A stretch of DNA of 64,000 nt from Aphanomyces cochlioides (taxonomy: Eukaryota > Oomycota > Saprolegniomycetes > Saprolegniales > Verrucalvaceae), in contig JAHQRK010000010.1 in assembly GCA_019828595.1 (NCBI GenBank), positions 930,001 through 994,000 of the forward strand, given 5' to 3'. The notes below the pieces were generated by a model. It was given only the letters and a program-made list of their open reading frames with translations, searched no databases and was not told where the DNA came from. A program made the position numbers and the translations under genes. Below, one piece after another: positions 34,955 through 45,532 of the stretch (within the stretch, counting starts at the first letter, position 1; every line of letters begins with the position of its first letter).

Positions 34955-35158
34955 ATTCTCTGCGAAATTAAATGCAAGAGGTACTACTGTAGTATGAAAT
35001 ATAATGCAAGTCATGCGAAATATAAATCGATTTTCGTCGCGGGCCACGAAATTAAATGCAAGTCATACGAAATACATTGCAAGTCATACGAAATATATTG
35101 CACGTGATACGAAATATATCGCAAGTTAAACGAACTAAACCGGCAAATGGTGTAGTAG
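34955..35158. repeat. right inverted arm with ~21-bp internal repeats
   Basis: Inverse of the left arm; differs by single bases and by an extra TACAGTAGTAC-type stretch. Confidence 0.78.
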
Positions 35159-35180
35159 ATAGCTAGCATGCTTTGTTCTC

Positions 35181-36733
35181 TTAAATCAAAGCCAAGACTT
35201 CGCTAGTGATGCCACCGCAGGAGGTTGCTGCTGTCTTCGGCTTAAGGCGGGAGAGAACTTGGACGAGACCAACCTCAACGGCAAGGGAGCGAGCAGCAGG
35301 ACATTGCTTTATCAAGAGCCCAAGGCCAGCTACGAGCCGCTCCACGGCCTACAAGGAAGGCTAAGCACGACATACGAGGAGCTAGAGTCCAATACCTGAA
35401 CATCGATAGCGACTGTCGAGGCGTAAACATCGAGAACTTCAGCACAGCCACCGACAAGTGTGAATTGGACCATATCATCGGCACTAGCAGGTTGGACACG
35501 ACGGCTCACGTTGAAAACGACTGCGGCGGAGAGTGCAGCCTGAGTTGGGACTATTGTAGCCGCGTGCCACGTTGACCAGACGAACGGAAGGAAGCGCGCA
35601 GCATGGGTGTCGAGGAGTGGAGCCGTGGATGGAGCCACGAGACCGTTTATCAAGACACTCAAGTAGAGAATACGATGGGCAGACGGTAGATCCGAGGATT
35701 GCTCGCAACGATGGACTATCGTATCAAGCACGTCGTTGATAGCTGCAATGGGTTCAGTTGTGTTTGATGTGATCTCTGCCAAGAGAACGACACGCAGCAA
35801 ACACAACACAGTGAAAGTTGCCGACGAATTGGCCAACGCACCTGCAGCAACACTCCACCACGTAGATCTAACTGATCTCAATCAAGAAATCAAGTGTTGA
35901 CGTACCGATCGGTAGGATCAATGGGCGACGAGCTGGTTGATACTGCTCCCAACCGAGTCAAAGCAGCTATATCAGATGCGGAGAGCGTATGGTTCGACTG
36001 AAGGCTCGCCAAGATGCGATCAAAATGCAAGTCACCGCTGCCAGTGACGACTGGCTTCACATAACTCGTCAAGGGTTTCGCAGGTGTGCCTGCTGGGGTG
36101 GCAATCGCAGTTGGAGTCCTACCCACAGAAGGATCAAACATGAAGCTTAATGGAAATAGATGTACGATGATGGAAACGACTGAAATGCCGTTGATGGTGG
36201 GGTGAAGTCGCTGTTGGATTGCACACTTCGCGCCATTTCTGCTTGCATGTTTTCAATCATTGGTCGAAACATGGCTCTACAGAAGTCAGAAATGAGAAAT
36301 AAAAAGATTGCGAGAGGAATTACCCCATAGGCGTGGACAAGACTTCATTTGGGAGGTCCAAAATGTGCTGTGGGATGCCGGAGCCAAGCAAGAATTGCGC
36401 GACTTCATTTGAAAAGTTGTTGCAGTTGTGTGACAAGAGGTTGTACGTAGCGGCTGTAAAGCGAGGACTGATTTCCTGCAAGAACGATGCAAATTCTTCC
36501 GGTGGGACTTCAGTTTCTCCAAGTTGCAGGACTTGAACGGGTTGGCCGTACGTCGAAACAACAAACGAGGGGTGAATGGCTTGTATTCCGCCACCAAAGA
36601 AATATTCTTTCCCGTAGACGAAGACGCCAGTATGCCACACGCCTTCAATCTGTCGGCCCAAGAGCGACGCTGACATCTGCCGCGCCATGCCACGCGTCAA
36701 GTCGTACACATGCAGGACAACTGGGAAGGGCAT
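35181..36733 (-). CDS. PPPDE (DeSI-type) peptidase fused to a C-terminal PUL domain
   Basis: Five exons: 36733-36324, 36276-36181, 36145-35906, 35867-35396 and 35348-35181; 461 residues. The N-terminal PPPDE cysteine protease begins MPFPVVLHVYDLTRGMARQM, with the catalytic His in GVWHTGVFVYG and Cys in LLSHNCNNFSNE. An in-frame ATG 40 codons earlier (36853) exists, but a CCGGAT motif cluster lies between them, so I chose the later start. After a Pro/Thr linker, the C-terminal ~270 residues form a helical PUL-like solenoid. PPPDE enzymes remove ubiquitin or SUMO; PUL domains bind the AAA ATPase Cdc48/p97, so a Cdc48-linked deubiquitylating or deSUMOylating role is inferred. Confidence 0.85.
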
Positions 36734-36770
36734 CTCTTGACGAATTCGGAGCGTTTCAATCACAGTCAGA

Positions 36771-36836
36771 TCATCCGGATAAAGTACATCATACGGAAAA
36801 TTAACAAACCGGATACACTGTTTGTATCCGGAAGTA
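36771..36836. promoter_or_regulatory. CCGGAT motif cluster upstream of the PPPDE-PUL gene
   Basis: TCATCCGGATAAAG, CATACGGAAAAT, AACCGGATACAC and TGTATCCGGAAG lie within 66 bp, 40-105 bp upstream of the chosen ATG on the minus strand. Confidence 0.45.
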
Positions 36837-36909
36837 TCAAACGATGATGACATTTGAAAATGTGAAAAAAAGGTGATCGAAGGAAAAGTTCAACTTGTAC
36901 AAGGCACTC

Positions 36910-37104
36910 TCAGTGTCCCCATGGCCATGGCTCTTCATCGTGTATGCCTTCGCGCGAGATATTAATGGATTTGAAGACCTCGAAGTGCGCGCGTTCGAGT
37001 CCTTGATTACGACAGATTGCGTGCTTATGGTTCGCTTGCACTCGTTTAGCCTCAAATTGAGCTTTGTCGTTCAGTACAATTGTGCATTTAATTCGTCGTG
37101 CCAT
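36910..37104 (-). CDS. possible small protein, 64 residues
   Basis: A short minus-strand frame from ATG (MARRIKCTIVLNDKAQFEAK...) with balanced composition and a PWPWGH end. No family recognised and no intron needed. It fills part of the spacer between the PPPDE-PUL and HSF genes. A poly-C run (~13 C) lies just upstream at ~37131-37143. Could be chance. Confidence 0.3.
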   Translation of the reverse strand: MARRIKCTIVLNDKAQFEAKRVQANHKHAICRNQGLERAHFEVFKSINISREGIHDEEPWPWGH

Positions 37105-37254
37105 TGTACACTGTAGTTGTGGTTTTAAATCTACCCCCCCCCCCGCTTGATGTTCGTCCTCTTCCATGCAATGGAAGTATTAATAGCAGTATGCGCTGAC
37201 AAGTTGACCTTTTGATAAATGTGTCCATTTGTACGGATAACATGAGTTAACCGG

Positions 37255-38031
37255 ATGAGCTGGCACCTTGTCGCTCCAGAATTTGAAAGTTTTCAGAATG
37301 ACACCATATCCCAAGTGCGCACAAGAGATCGAGTGTTTGAGGCCCGTCGTATCGACTGCTTAAGGAGTGGAGACGTGCAGTGTACGATTGCCCACATGAT
37401 TGTCAAGTCCGAAGGCTGCCAAGTCGATCCGCCGAAAGCGAAAGAGGATGTGAAAGTACCCCCTGAAACACCTCGCTTTTTGCAGACGTTGATAGCAATG
37501 CTGGAGGAGGAAGACCCGTCAATCATTTCGTGGGGTGACGGTGGCACGACAATTCAGATCAAGGAAATGAATGTGTTCTCAGCGTCTGTGCTCCCGACGT
37601 ACTTCAGACATGCGAATTTTCCCAGCTTCCAGCGACAGCTGAACAACTATGGTTTTCGCAAACAGCCACGAATGAAATCCAAGTATTGCACGTACTTCCA
37701 CCCATGTTTCATTCGCCACTTGCCCGAACTTTTACAATTCATTCTCCACAAGCGTCAATGCCTTGCGATAGGTCGGCAGCAAATCGTTCCATTAACCACA
37801 CGTCCGACACGTGGCGACATCGCCCGCGGTGTTTGCGAGAAGGCAGCAGCGTCTTCAATCACGTGGAGCTATTCTGAATACCAAGACACATTCAAGACAC
37901 TGGAAGACACGCTGCCATCCATCGTTTCCAGCTGCGACCTGGCCTGGCTCGATGATTGCTTGATGCCCCCGCCCCCACCCCAGCCCCAGCCCCAGCCATC
38001 ATATATTAAAGTTGAGGAAGCTCACGTTTAG
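37255..38031 (+). CDS. HSF-type DNA-binding protein
   Basis: Single exon, 258 residues. Residues ~70-152 form a heat-shock-factor winged helix: TPRFLQTLIAMLEEEDPSI, ISWGDGGTTIQI, LPTYFRHANFPSFQRQLNNY and GFRKQPRMKSKYCTYFHPCF. The recognition helix FPSFQRQLN is intact. No clear leucine-zipper trimerisation region follows; the C-terminus ends in a Pro/Gln run. Oomycetes have many such HSF-like proteins and few have known targets. Translation might instead begin at Met48, nearer the domain. ACGGATAA and ACCGGATG words lie within 40 bp of the ATG. Confidence 0.85.
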   Translation: MSWHLVAPEFESFQNDTISQVRTRDRVFEARRIDCLRSGDVQCTIAHMIVKSEGCQVDPPKAKEDVKVPPETPRFLQTLIAMLEEEDPSIISWGDGGTTIQIKEMNVFSASVLPTYFRHANFPSFQRQLNNYGFRKQPRMKSKYCTYFHPCFIRHLPELLQFILHKRQCLAIGRQQIVPLTTRPTRGDIARGVCEKAAASSITWSYSEYQDTFKTLEDTLPSIVSSCDLAWLDDCLMPPPPPQPQPQPSYIKVEEAHV

Positions 38032-38746
38032 CTCCAATACATGCCTTTGACCCTGCGTTGTCCTGTGTATTTCTCATCCAGTCCGACGATGTCGACTAAT
38101 GGTGCAACCAAACTTATGGTGCAGCCACTGACTCATAATTGACGCTACCACGTTCAAAGAGTATCACGAGGAGCTCCAAGGAACGCCAACAACATTATAA
38201 AATTCAACAGGTCTCCCGCTCGATTGCGGGACGACCACAATAATTTTCGCTGAAACCAGCTGGATTCCAGTATCCAAAGCTCGTGGTTATATCGTCCACA
38301 CGTCAATTAATATGACGCGTGTGTCTCATCAATGTTCAAGTCCTGTGATTCGCTAAAATAATTTTGTATCATCCAATCAAAACTTTCGAATGCGATCTTC
38401 ACGCCTTGTTTCAATTTCACATAAATCGCCTCTGAGAGCATAATAGAGACCGTGCCAAGCTCAAACATGAAGGAGGGGATGTTTATATTGGATATTCCTG
38501 CTTTGACTTGTCGGTGGCCGCATCCTCAAGGACTTCTATGGAGGATTGAGCAATCAGACCTCAAGAGCGCATCCACGAATCATATTGCATTGTTTTGATT
38601 TGAAACTGCTGATTGGCTGATCCAAGCATTGAATATATGTAGTTTGACAGGTTATTGAAGGCGATCGGGTTGACGTATCTAAAAAAGTGTGAAAAAATCT
38701 TTCACTTCGCAAGTTTCTGTGTCGAGCGCAAGAGGGAAGAAAGGAC
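38032..38746. other. intergenic region before pyruvate carboxylase
   Basis: About 700 bp with no supportable gene. Contains a GACGTGTG/ATATGACGCGTGTG pair near 38290-38325 and an inverted CCCGCTCGATTGCGGGAC hairpin at ~38215. The promoter of pyruvate carboxylase should lie in its right part; I see no CCGGATAA word near that ATG. Confidence 0.45.
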
Positions 38747-41700
38747 ATGTTGCGCAGAATCCAACGCGTCAAAGCGACACCTCCGTCGTCGCGCATGATC
38801 GTGCGTGACTTGAGCAATATCCGTAAGCTTCTGGCTGCGAATCGAGGCGAAATCGCCACGCGTATCATGCGAGCGGGAAATGAATTGGGTATCCGCACAG
38901 TCGGCATCTTTTCGGCCGAGGATCGCTTTACGCAACATCGATACAAAGCAGACGAGTCGTTTTTGGTCGGCAAGGGAAAAAGCCCTGTCGGTGCCTACCT
39001 TGATATTGACGGTATTGTTAAAATCGCCAAAGACAACCATGTTGATGCTATTCATCCCGGTTACGGCTTCCTCTCGGAAAATGTCGAATTCGCCAAGAAG
39101 TGCGCGGCAAACGGCATCACCTTTGTCGGTCCAACGCCTGAAAATTTGGCCATGTTTGGCGACAAAACTGCTGCTCGCGCCATCGCTATCAAACACAACG
39201 TACCTGTCGTCCCTGGTACTGAAGGCCCAGTGTCGACGCTCGAAGAAGCGCGCGCATTTATCGATTCGGGAGTTGGATATCCTGTTATCATCAAGGCCAG
39301 TATGGGAGGTGGCGGCAAGGGTATGCGTGTCGTCAACGGCGCCGATGAATTGGAATCCAACTTTTTGCGCGCCAGTTCTGAAGCTTTGGCCGCATTCGGT
39401 GACGGAACTGTCTTCATCGAGCGATATGTGTACAAGCCCCGCCACATTGAAGTGCAAATTTTGGGCGATGGCAAGGGCAAAGTCGTTCACTTGTACCATC
39501 GTGATTGCTCCGTCCAACGTCGCCACCAAAAAGTCTTGGAAACGGCGCCAGCAGTTGGCTTGTCCAAGGAAGTGGAGAAAGCAATGATCGACGATGCTGT
39601 CCGTCTCACTGCGGCTGCGAATTACAAGAACGCTGGTACTGTCGAATTTTTAGTAGACCAACAAGGCCGTCACTACTTCATTGAAGTCAACCCTCGCGTG
39701 CAAGTGGAGCACACTATTACTGAAGAAATCACCGGCATTGATATCGTGCAAAGCCAAATTCGTATTGCCAACGGCGACTCGTTTGAAGATTTGGGATTGG
39801 TACAAGACCGCATTACCGTCCGAGGCCACGCCATGCAATGCCGTGTCACGACTGAAAACCCTGCACTCAACTTCCAACCTGACTCGGGGGTGATTGAAGT
39901 GTTCCGTTCCCCTGGTGGTATGGGTATTCGTCTCGACGATGGTCCTGGTTTTGTTGGTGCCCACATCACTCCTCACTACGATTCCCTACTGGTGAAGGTC
40001 ACTGCTCGCGCCTTGCAACGTGACGACGCTGCCCACAAGCTCAAGCGTGCCTTGAGTGAATTCCGTGTGCGCGGTGTCACGACGAACAAGAGCTTCTTGC
40101 AAAATGTGCTCAACCACCCTGACTTCATTGAAGGCGTCGTCGACACATCCTTCATCGCGGAGAATCCACACTTGGTAGCACCTTCGACGTCGACGAACCG
40201 TGGTCAAAAGATGCTTCGATACATCGGTAACACGATTGTCAATGGTCCCGAGAAAGCATTGGGTGCCACTGGTCCTCCTCCTTCGCCTATGGATCCAATT
40301 ATTCCAGTGTTGCCGACCCCTCCTGCTCGTCAAGGCAAGTCTCTCCGTCAAATTTACACTTCGGAAGGTCCTGCTGCATTCGCGAAGGCTGTGCGTGAAC
40401 ACAAGGTAAACGGACTCTCTAGACGTATCTAACATTTCTCCAAGGGTTTGTTGTTGACCGACACAACTTGGCGTGATGCCCATCAATCGTTGTTGGCTAC
40501 ACGCGTGCGCACTCGCGATCTCGAAGCGATTGCTCCAGCCACGGCAATCGCCTTGCGCAACGCTTACTCGATTGAAATGTGGGGTGGTGCTACATTTGAT
40601 GTCGCCATGCGATTCTTGCGTGAAGATCCTTGGGAGCGCTTGGCGAACCTGCGTGAATTGGTCCCAGACGTTCCGTTTCAAATGCTTTTGCGTGGTGCCA
40701 ATGCTGTCGGCTACACGAGCTACCCTGACAACGTCGTGTACAAATTCTGTGAAAAGGCTCAACAAACTGGTATGGATGTCTTTCGTGTCTTCGACTCGCT
40801 CAACTACATTGAAAACATGCGTCTCGGTATTGATGCTGTCGGTGCCTCTGGTGGTATCATCGAAGCTGTTGTTTGCTACACTGGTGATGTCTCGGATCCA
40901 GCTCGTGGACCTTACAACTTGGAATACTACCTTGACTACACCCGTCAGTTGGTTAAGCTTGGCATTCATGTCCTTTGTATCAAAGATATGGCTGGCCTGC
41001 TCAAGCCACAAGCGGCTAAAATCTTGGTTGGTGCCATTCGCAAAGAATTCCCCGACTTGCCAATCCACGTGCACACTCACGACACTGCTGGTACAGGTGT
41101 GAGCTCGATGCTTGAATGCGCCTACGCTGGTGCCGATGCCGTCGACTGCGCCACGGATGCCATGTCCGGAACTACGTCGCAACCATCGATGGGTGCTATC
41201 GTTGCTGCTTTGCAAAACACTGAATTGGACACGGGTATCAACTCCGAGCAAATCAACGAAATCAACGACTACTGGGAGACGATGCGTGGAGTGTACGCCC
41301 CATTCGAATCAGGTCAGAAGTCGGGTTCGGCTGATGTCTATCACCACGAAATGCCCGGTGGACAATACACCAACTTGCTCTTTCAATCGAACCAATTGGG
41401 CTTGAGTGGTCAATGGCCTGCGATCAAGAAGGCGTACGCTACGGCCAACAAATTGCTCGGTGATATCATCAAGGTCACCCCTTCGTCTAAGGTTGTTGGC
41501 GACTTTGCCCAATTCTTGGTCCAAAACAAGTTGACGGAAGAAGAGGTGTTGGCCCAAGCCGAAACGTTGAGCTTCCCCAAGTCTGTGGTCGAATATTTCC
41601 AAGGTTACTTGGGTATTCCTCACCATGGCTTCCCTGAGGCTCTCCGCTCCAAGGTCTTGAAGGGTCGATTACTTCCCAATGGCAAGTCCATGTTTGAAGG

Positions 41701-42334
41701 TCGCCCTGGCGCTGAAATGGAACCGTACGACTTTCAAGAGGCCCACCGCCAACTCTGCGAAGCCTACGGCACGGACAACATTTCTGAATTGGATGTTTTG
41801 TCGCATGCTATGTACCCTGATGTGTTCAAGAACTTCATGGAGTTCAAGGACAAGTATGGCTCGTTGCACTTTTTGGACACCCGAACATTCCTCACTGGTT
41901 TGACCGTCGACAAGGAAATCGAGCTTGAAATTGAACACGGCAAGACTGTGTTCATTCGACTAATTGCCATTGGTGGTGTCTCCAAGAAGGACGGCACGCG
42001 CGATGTCATCTTTGAGTTGAACGGTCGCCAACGTGTGATCAAGATCTCCGACGACCAAGCTAGCGTCGGCAAGGTTGAGAAGTTGAAGGCGAGTCCCAAC
42101 ATTCCAGGCTCGGTCGGAGCTCCCATGCCTGGTGTGATTGTCGAAGTCAAGGTGCAAAAGGGTCAGCAAGTCAAGGCCGGTGAGCCATTGTGCGTCTTGA
42201 GCGCCATGAAGATGGAAACCGCAGTTTCTGCCCCAGTTTCTGGCAAAGTCAAGGAAATCCACGTCATTGTAGGCGAAAGCATGAAGGCAGGCGAATTGTT
42301 GGTCGAAATCGACGAGTCTGGCGACAAGGAATAA
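38747..42334 (+). CDS. pyruvate carboxylase, biotin enzyme
   Basis: Two exons, 38747-40405 and 40445-42334 (39-nt intron), giving 1182 residues, the normal length of single-chain pyruvate carboxylase. Domains in order: a basic, Ser/Arg-rich N-terminus that could be a mitochondrial signal; biotin carboxylase (KLLAANRGEIATRI, ATP-grasp loop MGGGGKGMRVV near 184, EVNPRVQVEH); carboxyltransferase (TDTTWRDAHQSLLATRVRT near 557); a PYC/OADA region; and a biotinyl domain with the biotin Lys in SAMKMETA near 1141. It converts pyruvate, bicarbonate and ATP to oxaloacetate, refilling the TCA cycle. Codon use is C/G-rich at third positions, as expected of a highly expressed gene. Confidence 0.97.
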
Positions 42335-42379
42335 TGGTACAATATGTGTTTTGGGGTAACTATTGTGTCTCTATCTATT

Positions 42380-43114
42380 TCATGCAAACTCGGGCTGGCC
42401 AAACGCATTGTTGACTGGATCTGACGGGTTGAATCCATCGAGCCATGTGCAGTTCATGTCAAAGTCAAATGGCGCGTCCGAGTCCTTGATATCTGGCAAC
42501 GTGGCGGCCGGCGTGCACATCGGACTCATGTCGAGGAGATTGAAATTCGGCGCACTGTCCGTTTGAATATTGAGATTCTCAATGTCGCCCATCGCATGGG
42601 GCTGGAATTCCTGCTTCATGTCAAACTCTGTGGGGAACATGAGGCGTTGCTGGAACGACGGCACCAAAAAGTCATTGAGATGCAGCAATGGCGTGAAGAG
42701 TTTGTCCGCGGACGATTTGACCGTCGGGAGCTTCTTCCTCGCGCTCTCGGGGCTGTTTTTGCGCTTAATGAGGTAGAGTCGATCCGGTCGATTCTGTCGG
42801 AACTCTGGATGCGAAAACGTGCAAATGTTCGTCTGCGACTTGGTCCACTTGCGAAAGCCAAAGTAGTTGAGCTGGCGCTGGAACGACGCGTATTTGGAAT
42901 GCTTGAAATACTTTGGTAAAATGTACTGCGCCATGCGATCAGTGTCTAAGATTTGGATGGACGAGCCATTGTTTGCCCACGAGATGATCGAACTATCTTC
43001 CTTGTCGAGGATCTGGTAGAGGTATCGAAGAAACTTTGGCACACCGACTTTACGCTTCTTCGTGGCCATGCTGCCGTCCACGGACGAGTTACTAGGCGAT
43101 GTTGGTGTAACCAT
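42380..43114 (-). CDS. HSF-type DNA-binding protein, second copy in window
   Basis: Single exon, 244 residues from the ATG of MVTPTSPSN; the frame is open upstream only from a TTG. Residues ~24-118 are an HSF domain: PKFLRYLYQILDKEDSSI, ISWANNGSSIQI, LPKYFKHSKYASFQRQLNYF and GFRKWTKSQTN. A basic stretch follows, and the acidic/aromatic C-terminus (DSDAPFDFDMNCTWLDGF) resembles an activation region. It is convergent with pyruvate carboxylase (45 bp gap). It is not a recent duplicate of the HSF gene at 37255: similarity is confined to the DNA-binding fold. Confidence 0.87.
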   Translation of the reverse strand: MVTPTSPSNSSVDGSMATKKRKVGVPKFLRYLYQILDKEDSSIISWANNGSSIQILDTDRMAQYILPKYFKHSKYASFQRQLNYFGFRKWTKSQTNICTFSHPEFRQNRPDRLYLIKRKNSPESARKKLPTVKSSADKLFTPLLHLNDFLVPSFQQRLMFPTEFDMKQEFQPHAMGDIENLNIQTDSAPNFNLLDMSPMCTPAATLPDIKDSDAPFDFDMNCTWLDGFNPSDPVNNAFGQPEFA

Positions 43115-43233
43115 GATGGACGAAATCAAACTCTGGACATCCCAGACGACATGCCATGCTACCCGAGCCGTTTTGAGCTTCAGGTAGCAGTTTCAAGTCG
43201 TGGCCAACCAGCTCAAGAGGACGTTACATCCCC

Positions 43234-43575
43234 ATGACGGTTTTACCAGTGGGCGGAGGACAAACAAGTTCGAAAATCAACGGCCTCATAGGACACGCCC
43301 GTCGTCCTCAACCCGTCTCGCTGGCAAACAACCCGTCGCTCGAAAAATCTGCTTCATATCGTTGCTGCAGGACGTAGGGAGCTCTGGTGCCATGGCCCCT
43401 TAAAGCCCTTCACCAGCTCGAGCACACCGCCAGGGCGATGGACCTAGAGACAATGAGCAGTAATCAGCTAGAGCTAGAGCTGTACGATGCAGACATGCTT
43501 GTCATTGAAGAAATACTGCATACACGAGCGGCGGAAGACCGGCTAGAAGATGTGGCCGATACGTTACAAGCGTAA
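43234..43575 (+). CDS. small protein of unknown function
   Basis: Exons 43234-43360 and 43406-43575 splice in frame across a 45-nt intron; 98 residues. The N-terminus has a Gly/Pro-rich MTVLPVGGG start and an Arg/Pro stretch. The C-terminal half is an acidic helix (NQLELELYDADMLVIEEI...EDRLEDVADTLQA). No family recognised. Its stop is ~48 bp from the convergent TMEM65 gene. Confidence 0.55.
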
Positions 43576-43622
43576 CTGTGAAGGAGAGACCAGTTACTGC
43601 ATGGTTACAACTCGTCTTCCAC

Positions 43623-44408
43623 TTAGTCGGACGCGGTAGCCATGACGTCGCTTGGCATGGCAGACATGCGGACGCGATACCTCTTCTTCGCGGCTTCCTT
43701 GGCTTCATCCTCGTCTTCGTCGTCGAAATCCATAAATAAGAGGGGAAACATGCCCACGAGACAGCCAAATGAGATGCCAATCGCTTGGGAAAAGTAGCTG
43801 ATGGCACGAACGTGGGCCATTCGCGCTTGCGTAGACGACAGCTGCGGATCTTGGATGCCTAACTTGCGGGCGAACGATTCAATGACGCCGCCCAAGCTCA
43901 GGCCCATGACATCGGCAACGCAATTGCCCAAACCGGCCGCTGCAACAATCGATATCGGAAACATCAAGCGAATATTCGTTTCGAGGAAATCACCGGCGGT
44001 GAGCATGATCAAGTTGTCCACGACGCCAAATCCAATGAATGGAATTCCTGACGCAAGCATGACGAGGCGAAGCTGTCGCGCTGACGGGGGTTCCATCGAG
44101 CTATGGCCAATCGAGTTGGACAGCGTTTTCGGCAGAAACTGCGACGCAATATACGACTGAAACTCAACAGCTGTGAGCTTGCCGTCCTTGTTGACATCGG
44201 CGTCGGCGAAATGCTTCTCCAAGTTGAAATCTTTCTTGTGGTTCGCCAGCACACGAGCAATCACTTGCTCCTTGTCCTGAATCGACAGCGCTTCGAAATC
44301 ATTCACGACTTTGGATATGTTGTCCTTCTTTTCCTGGAGAGCTCGCGTAGCTTTACGGATTCGATGGCCTCGGTGCACCTTCCCCAAGTACGCTTTGATC
44401 ACTCGCAT
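43623..44408 (-). CDS. TMEM65-like membrane protein with N-terminal EF-hand
   Basis: Single exon, 261 residues. A basic, helical N-terminus is followed by one canonical EF-hand loop (Asp71 to Glu82, DVNKDGKLTAVE). The C-terminal half matches TMEM65: PFIGFGVVDNLIMLTAGDFLE, AAAGLGNCVADVMGLSLGG, ARKLGIQDPQLSSTQARM and a final SFGCLVGMFPLLFMDF helix. TMEM65 is an inner mitochondrial membrane protein linked to cardiac and mitochondrial function and, in recent work, to mitochondrial Ca2+ export. The EF-hand, absent from the animal protein as I know it, suggests direct Ca2+ sensing. Two groups of CCGG(A)T words lie 220-285 bp upstream. Confidence 0.87.
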   Translation of the reverse strand: MRVIKAYLGKVHRGHRIRKATRALQEKKDNISKVVNDFEALSIQDKEQVIARVLANHKKDFNLEKHFADADVNKDGKLTAVEFQSYIASQFLPKTLSNSIGHSSMEPPSARQLRLVMLASGIPFIGFGVVDNLIMLTAGDFLETNIRLMFPISIVAAAGLGNCVADVMGLSLGGVIESFARKLGIQDPQLSSTQARMAHVRAISYFSQAIGISFGCLVGMFPLLFMDFDDEDEDEAKEAAKKRYRVRMSAMPSDVMATASD

Positions 44409-44896
44409 GGTCTTCCGAGCGGGTGGGTCTTCTCGGGGCTGTCGCTACACGAAAATCTGCTGGGTATACAAACTGTCATATCAATAAGAAATCCAATCAA
44501 TTGTGATGGGAACGCGTAAGACACCTCAGAGCTACATTTTTTACGTAGATCTGATTGGATAAATGTATTGTCATTTCGGGCAAAAACTCGAATTTTATCC
44601 CGATTTACTTCATTTTTGGAATCGATAAATATCCGGTTATTGATCAATTTAACCGGAATTTAGACATAATTACGCTAAAATCCGGATAATAGGTGTAGTT
44701 CACACATCGGAATGCTAAATAATAGCTACTAAAATGTATTTAGTAACGCTAAAATACACGACAAACACACGTCAAAACACACACAAATCGATTTGTAAAA
44801 TCGAATAAATCAACCGACGATTCGAAATTTGAATCGAAAAGACAATAGCTAATTTTTCTTAGTTAATCATTCAAGTGTCTTCTACCGGTAGCTTAA
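44409..44896. other. AT-rich region upstream of the TMEM65-like gene
   Basis: No gene. TATCCGGTTATTGATC, AACCGGAATTTAG and AATCCGGATAATAG lie at 44630-44692. The rest is AT-rich with repeated ACGACAAACACACG-type words and ATCGATT/AATCGAT pairs. Confidence 0.45.
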
Positions 44897-45235
44897 CAGT
44901 CCATGAGAGCATCCACGACGCTTTTTCAATTTATTCTTCAGTTACTGAGAATCTGACTATGAAATTATATATCCTGGAAGAACTTTTTCTAAGGAATCCA
45001 AATATGGCATTTATTCTCATTTATCTGGAATACTTTGTGAGAAATTCAATTTGAGAATTTTAAATTGTGATATTTGCACCTTTCAAAACCAATACCCTCA
45101 AGAAGAATATACATATACTATATTAAATATAGAAATATGTATATTGAATACATACAACTGCTAGTATTACTAACTGTGAAAGATAATAAATTTTTATAAT
45201 AAAATAAAAAGCGTCCTGGATGCTCTCGACCACTG
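44897..45235. mobile_element. MITE-like element, about 340 bp
   Basis: Ends form an imperfect inverted repeat of ~38 bp (left CAGTCCATGAGAGCATCC, right inverse CAGTGGTCGAGAGCATCC, then GACGCTTTTT in both), with TA/TAA at the borders. The interior is AT-rich without a reading frame. This fits a Tc1/mariner-type non-autonomous element. Confidence 0.65.
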
Positions 45236-45532
45236 TAAACAAACACGCTTTTTTCGAGCTTGTTTGGCTCTTCAGCTTGGTCAACACTATTACAATGCTA
45301 GCAATATTTATGACGTGTTCAAGGCATTTTACTTTTACTTTAGATTGAAATCATCAATTTATTTAGATGGTTACTATGCATCATATAGACAGAATTGTCG
45401 GCTCACTCTGCGACTCCTCGGCAGATAGCAGCCCGACCATGTTCCCATGCATGCTCCAAGCCTAAGGAAGCTCAGTGGATGTGAGAACAAGACCAAGCAA
45501 TTCATAGCCTTGGAATAGATTTTTTTTACAAA

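Larger units (their letters stand above)
32978..35158. mobile_element. non-autonomous DNA element with ~200-bp inverted repeats, carrying a nested pogo
   Basis: Starts CTACTACACCATTTGCC and ends with its inverse. The arms match over about 190 bp (32978-33165 and ~34955-35158) with few differences and one ~11-bp indel. Each arm is itself built of a ~21-bp unit of the type TATTTCGTATGACTTGCA repeated about six times. Without the nested pogo (33209-34739) the element would be ~650 bp with no reading frame, so it is MITE-like and needs a transposase from elsewhere. No clear target-site duplication. It sits between the stop codons of two convergent genes that would otherwise be ~25 bp apart. Confidence 0.8.
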
